A stretch of 64,000 bases of DNA from Xanthobacteraceae bacterium 501b. Its GTDB lineage: Bacteria; Pseudomonadota; Alphaproteobacteria; Rhizobiales; Xanthobacteraceae. The stretch lies in NCBI GenBank assembly GCA_000378025.1, contig KB899087.1, positions 2,480,001 to 2,544,000 of the forward strand. The letters are read 5' to 3'. Made by a program: the position numbers and the translations under genes. The notes under the pieces are model-generated. The model saw only the letters and a program-made list of their open reading frames with translations, did no database searches and was not told where the DNA came from. Shown one piece after another: positions 60,610-64,000 of the stretch (its first letter is position 1; every line of letters starts with the position of its first letter).

Positions 60610-61536
60610 GTGACGATCTATCTGCCGATAGCGGAACTGCCGGTGAACATCTTCACGCTGCTGGCGCTGGGGATCGCGGTCGGCTTCATCTCCGGCATGT
60701 TCGGCGTCGGCGGCGGCTTCCTGATGACGCCGCTGCTCATCTTCCTCGGCGTGCCGCCGGCGGTGGCGGTGGCAAGCGTGTCGACCCACATGGCCGCCTC
60801 CTCCTTTTCCGGCACGCTCACCTATCTCCGGCGGGGGCTGGTGGATGTCCGATTAGGCCTTGTGCTGCTGACAGGCGGCCTCACCGGCACGCTGGCCGGC
60901 GTCGTCGCCTTCATGCTGCTCCGCCGGTATGGCCAGCTCGATCTGGTGATCGCCGTCACCTATATCGTGATGCTCGGCACCATCGGCTCGCTGATGGTGG
61001 CGGAGAGCCTGCGGGCGCTGCTGCGCGAATGGCGCGGCGAGAAGGCCAATGTGAAGCGGCCGGGGGCGCATCCCTGGTTCCTGCGCATGCCGTTCAAGAT
61101 GCGGTTCCGCCAGTCGCGCATCTATGTCTCGGTCATCCCCGTGGTGACGATCGGCTTCGCAATCGGCTTTCTCGGCGCGCTGATGGGCATTGGCGGCGGC
61201 TTCATCCTGGTGCCGGCGCTGATCTATCTGCTGCGCGTGCCCACCCTCACCTCCATCGCCACCGCTTTGATGCTGACCCTGGTGACGATGACCGCCGCCA
61301 TCCTCATGCACGCCGTGCTCAACCAGACGGTGGATGCCGTGCTGGGCCTGGTGCTGATGGTGGGCGGCACCATCGGGGCGCAGTTCGGCGCCCGCGCCGG
61401 GCAGGCGATGCCGGCGGAGAGGCTACGCCTGCTGCTGGGCCTGCTGGTGCTTGCCGTCGGCCTGCGCGTCGCCGTCGACCAGATCGTCACCCCGGCCGAT
61501 TTCTACGCCGTCTCCATCGATGAGGCGGCGCGATGA
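60610..61536 (+). CDS. TauE/SafE-family sulphite/anion permease
   Basis: 308 residues from GTG 60610. Two repeats with about eight hydrophobic segments: GIAVGFISGMFGVGGGFLMTPLLIFLGVPPAVAVASVS and FLGALMGIGGGFILVPALIYLLRVPTLTSIATALM. Inner-membrane anion permease or exporter. Its stop overlaps the next gene by 4 bases; that partner is typical for this subfamily. Confidence 0.93.
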   Translation: MTIYLPIAELPVNIFTLLALGIAVGFISGMFGVGGGFLMTPLLIFLGVPPAVAVASVSTHMAASSFSGTLTYLRRGLVDVRLGLVLLTGGLTGTLAGVVAFMLLRRYGQLDLVIAVTYIVMLGTIGSLMVAESLRALLREWRGEKANVKRPGAHPWFLRMPFKMRFRQSRIYVSVIPVVTIGFAIGFLGALMGIGGGFILVPALIYLLRVPTLTSIATALMLTLVTMTAAILMHAVLNQTVDAVLGLVLMVGGTIGAQFGARAGQAMPAERLRLLLGLLVLAVGLRVAVDQIVTPADFYAVSIDEAAR

Positions 61537-62312
61537 GACGGCTCGCCGCGCCGCTGCTCCTCTTCGCGCTGGCGCTGGCGCTGGCCGGCGGCGATGCGCG
61601 CGGCGCCGAGCTGGTGCTCTCGCTGTCCAAGGCCCGCGTCACCATCACCTCGAACTTCACCGGCGACACGATCGTGCTGTTCGGCGTCATCGCTCCCGGC
61701 GAGGCGGCGACGCCGGCCCGCCCGCAGGATGTCATCGTCACTGTGCGCGGGCCGAGCGAGAGCTTCACCACCTGGCGTAAGGAGCGCTTTCTCGGCCTGT
61801 GGGTGAATGCCGACAGCCGCAGCTTCCTTGCCGCGCCTTCCTATCTCGCCGTCTTCACCAGCCGCGCCCCGGCACTGATCGCGGAGGCGGAAATCCTGCG
61901 GCAGGAACAGGTGGGGCTCGACAATAACCATCTGCTGCAACGCATTGGCTCGGACTATGCCGATGTGGTGCCGCAGGACCCGTTCCGGCAGGCGTTTCTG
62001 CGGGTGAAGCAGGCGCAGGGGCTGTATTTCGAGCGGCCGGCAGGGGTCGAGTTCATCGCGCCGAACGTGTTTCGCGCGACCATCCCCATTCCCGGCACCG
62101 CCCCCATCGGCCCTTATGAGGTGGTGGTGAAGACCTTTGCCGATGGCGCGCTGGTCAGCCGGGGGGCGCTGGACCTGGAAGTGGCGAAGATCGATTTCGA
62201 GCAGACGGTCGCCACAACAGCGCAGGACCATCCCTGGCTCTACGGCCTCGCCACCGCGCTGATGGCGCTCGCGGTCGGCTTCATCGCCAATCTCGCCTTC
62301 CGCCGCGACTGA
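61533..62312 (+). CDS. TIGR02186 family exported membrane protein
   Basis: 259 residues. Signal peptide about 1-24, a periplasmic domain (ELVLSLSKARVTITSNFTGDTIVLFG at its start; TWRKERFLGLWVNADSRSF), and one C-terminal membrane segment (LYGLATALMALAVGFIANLAF). This family is regularly paired with TauE/SafE permeases. Exact function unknown. Confidence 0.9.
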   Translation: MRRLAAPLLLFALALALAGGDARGAELVLSLSKARVTITSNFTGDTIVLFGVIAPGEAATPARPQDVIVTVRGPSESFTTWRKERFLGLWVNADSRSFLAAPSYLAVFTSRAPALIAEAEILRQEQVGLDNNHLLQRIGSDYADVVPQDPFRQAFLRVKQAQGLYFERPAGVEFIAPNVFRATIPIPGTAPIGPYEVVVKTFADGALVSRGALDLEVAKIDFEQTVATTAQDHPWLYGLATALMALAVGFIANLAFRRD

Positions 62313-62315
62313 CAC

Positions 62316-63737
62316 TTACACCACAGGTTCCGGCGCGATGGCGATGCCCGCCCGCTCCAGCACCATTGCCGCCTGCAGCGCCTTGTCCTCCCGCCACGGG
62401 GCGGCGATGAGCTGCACGCCGATCGGCAGGCGCTCGCCGGTGGCGATGGGCGCGGCGGCGACCGGCAGGCCGATGAAGGAGATCGGCTGGGTGTAGATGC
62501 CGATATTCGGCCGCACCAGCATTTCCTGCCCGTCGAGCACGAAGGTCGTCTGCCCGCCGCGCGGCGCCGGCACCGGGGTCGAGGGCGCGATCAGCACGTC
62601 CCAATCGGCGAACAGTTCCAGCGCCCGGTCGCGGAACCAGCGGCGGAAGATCTGCGCCCGGGCGATCCAGCGCGCCGGCAGCACCGCCCCGGCGAGCAGG
62701 CGCTCGCGCACCGCCGGGTCGAAATCCATCGGTCGTTCGCGCAGCCGCCCCTCATGCAGCGCCGCCCCTTCCGCCATGGAGATGAGATAGGCCGCCGCCC
62801 GCGCCCGCTCCACCTCCGGCAGCTCCACCGTGCGCGTGGCGCCCAGCGCCTTGGCGGCGCGCGCCACCGCCTCATAGGCCCGGGGCGTGCCCTGCCGGGC
62901 GAACCAGCCGCCGAGCACCGCCACCTTGAGGTCGCCGGGCGAATCGAGGCGCGCCAGCGTTGGTTCGGCGGGCTGGTCGGCGAGCGCGGGATCGTCGGCA
63001 TCGGGGCCGAGCAGCGCGTCATACGTTGCGGCGAGGTCGCCGACATGGCGGGCGAAGGGGCCGAGATGGTCGAGGCTGGCGACAAAAGGAAAGCTGCGCG
63101 CCCGCGACAGCCGGCCATAGGTCGGCTTCAGCCCGAAAATGCCGCAGAAGGAGGACGGCACCCGGATCGAGCCATTGGTGTCGGAGCCGAGCGCCAGCGG
63201 CACCAGTCTGCCGCCCACCGCCGCTCCCGAGCCGCCGGAGGAACCGCCGGACATATGCGCGTGGTCGTGCGGATTGGCGGAGCGGCCGTCATGCACATTC
63301 TCGCCGGTGAAGTCATAGGCATATTCGCCCATGTTGAGCCCGCCGAGGCACACCGCCCCGGCCGCGTTCATCCGCTCCACCAGCGTCGCGTCGCGCAAGG
63401 CGGGTTCCCGGTCGCGGTTGATCTTCGAGCCCGCCCGTGTCGGCAGACCCTTGAGATCGAACAGGTTCTTCGCCGCGAAGGGCACGCCGGCCAGCGGACC
63501 CAGCGCCTGCCCGCCGGCGCGGGCGGCATCGAGCGCGTCGGCCTCGGCCAGCGCGCGGTCGCGCGTCACATCGGTGAAGGCGTTCAGCACCGGGTCGACC
63601 GCCGCGATTCGCGCCAGCGCCGCCTGCGTCACCGCGCGGGCGCTCACCCGCCCCGCGCGCACCGCCGCCGCCAGCTCGCAGGCCGGCCCGGCGAGCAGGG
63701 TCGCGGCGTCGGCATCGGGGGACATGGGCGCGCTCAT
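62316..63737 (-). CDS. atzE: AtzE-family amidohydrolase (1-carboxybiuret hydrolase type)
   Basis: 473 residues (ATG 63725 also possible). Amidase signature: catalytic Lys90 (PFAAKNLFD), cis-Ser in SGGSSGGSGAAV (about 166) and nucleophile Ser190 (DTNGSIRVP). MGEYAYDFTGENVHDG is typical of AtzE. With AtzG it hydrolyses 1-carboxybiuret in cyanuric-acid breakdown, or a related amide. Overlaps atzG as ATGA. AtzD and AtzF-type genes are not in view. Confidence 0.9.
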   Translation of the reverse strand: MSAPMSPDADAATLLAGPACELAAAVRAGRVSARAVTQAALARIAAVDPVLNAFTDVTRDRALAEADALDAARAGGQALGPLAGVPFAAKNLFDLKGLPTRAGSKINRDREPALRDATLVERMNAAGAVCLGGLNMGEYAYDFTGENVHDGRSANPHDHAHMSGGSSGGSGAAVGGRLVPLALGSDTNGSIRVPSSFCGIFGLKPTYGRLSRARSFPFVASLDHLGPFARHVGDLAATYDALLGPDADDPALADQPAEPTLARLDSPGDLKVAVLGGWFARQGTPRAYEAVARAAKALGATRTVELPEVERARAAAYLISMAEGAALHEGRLRERPMDFDPAVRERLLAGAVLPARWIARAQIFRRWFRDRALELFADWDVLIAPSTPVPAPRGGQTTFVLDGQEMLVRPNIGIYTQPISFIGLPVAAAPIATGERLPIGVQLIAAPWREDKALQAAMVLERAGIAIAPEPVV

Positions 63738-63931
63738 GGCCGGTAGACCGGGGCCGGCTCGGCCTCGTCGGGCAGCGCAAAATCTGTCACCAGCGCGGCC
63801 ATTGCCAGCGCGGTTTCAAGATGCATCAGCACGCGCGGGCGCAGTTCCGGCTCCAGCGGCAGCGACGCGACCTTCAGCCCCGCATCGAGCAGCGCCGCGC
63901 TCCCCGATTCGTCCGCCGGCCCTGTCTGCAT
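63734..63931 (-). CDS. atzG: AtzG-like small partner of AtzE (DUF4089)
   Basis: 65 residues with GGGGGAGG before ATG 63931. Helical: DAGLKVASLPLEPELRPRVLMHLETALAMAALV and a C-terminal ALPDEAEPAPVYRP. DUF4089 proteins form a heterotetramer with AtzE and stabilise it. Direct coupling to atzE supports the assignment. Only 69 bp lie beyond it in the window, with no further feature seen. Confidence 0.87.
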   Translation of the reverse strand: MQTGPADESGSAALLDAGLKVASLPLEPELRPRVLMHLETALAMAALVTDFALPDEAEPAPVYRP

Positions 63932-64000
63932 GCGATGCCTCCCCCGGCTGAGCGCCTGTGTCCATCCTGCTCATACAGGAAGCATGCCACGCGCCATCCC

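Noticed and set aside
1-64000. tRNA or rRNA genes
   Set aside because: No cloverleaf with TTCRA arm or rRNA-like segment was noticed by eye; a tRNAscan run would settle it.

Overview
The window is a GC-rich bacterial chromosome segment. It suggests an alphaproteobacterium of the order Hyphomicrobiales (Rhizobiales), perhaps Xanthobacteraceae-like; the family is a guess. Reasons: a MucR-family regulator, a complete gene transfer agent (GTA) cluster of the Rhodobacter capsulatus (RcGTA) type, a perfect CtrA box, a DUF6456 / DnaA-C-like pair and an AtzE/AtzG pair. No tRNA, rRNA, CRISPR array, integrase or transposase was seen.

Region 1 (1-2.9 kb): a two-component system (histidine kinase cut by the window edge, OmpR-type regulator) and an NmrA-like oxidoreductase. 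Region 2 (3.4-25.8 kb), nearly all on the minus strand, is the GTA. In transcription order it holds terminase small and large subunits, portal, an inserted DNA methyltransferase, two small ORFs, prohead protease, major capsid, connector genes, tail tube, tail chaperones, tape measure, distal tail, hub, NlpC/P60 peptidase and the 1300-residue megatron protein. A DUF2793 tail-fibre protein, a spike base protein and a lectin-like spike protein follow. A lysis module (GH108 endolysin plus nested spanin-like genes) lies beyond. In R. capsulatus the fibre, spike and lysis genes are at separate loci; here they are contiguous. A plus-strand cassette (secreted trypsin-like protease and two tandem small secreted paralogues) sits between capsid and connector genes. 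The cluster starts with a strong sigma70-like promoter followed by an intrinsic terminator ahead of the first gene. A CtrA site lies ahead of the lysis module. A -1 slippery heptamer joins the two tail chaperone frames. About 88-bp composite palindromic repeats fill the gaps between GTA genes.

Region 3 (25.8-34.5 kb): an AT-rich orphan, an FMN reductase, dCTP deaminase, a DUF6481 protein, an EamA exporter, a PRC-barrel protein, Cu/Zn superoxide dismutase, and an FCD-GntR regulator divergent from an L-lactate dehydrogenase. Region 4 (33.9-52.3 kb): housekeeping genes, namely a PBP1-type penicillin-binding protein, a DUF1214/DUF1254 pair, DUF2336, DUF1491, a peptidoglycan-binding protein, DUF5330, SufE, the DnaA-C-like/DUF6456 pair, MucR, MsrB with oligopeptidase B, a membrane protein with EPLR repeats, Fe superoxide dismutase, a ZntB-like transporter and FolP/FolK. 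Region 5 (52.4-64 kb): a HerA-like ATPase, an M20 dipeptidase with an aminotransferase and MeaB, a single-domain response regulator with a C15 peptidase, a PQQ-type dehydrogenase with cytochrome c, a TauE/SafE permease with a TIGR02186 protein, and the AtzG/AtzE pair.

Family names come from reading translations by eye, without database searches.
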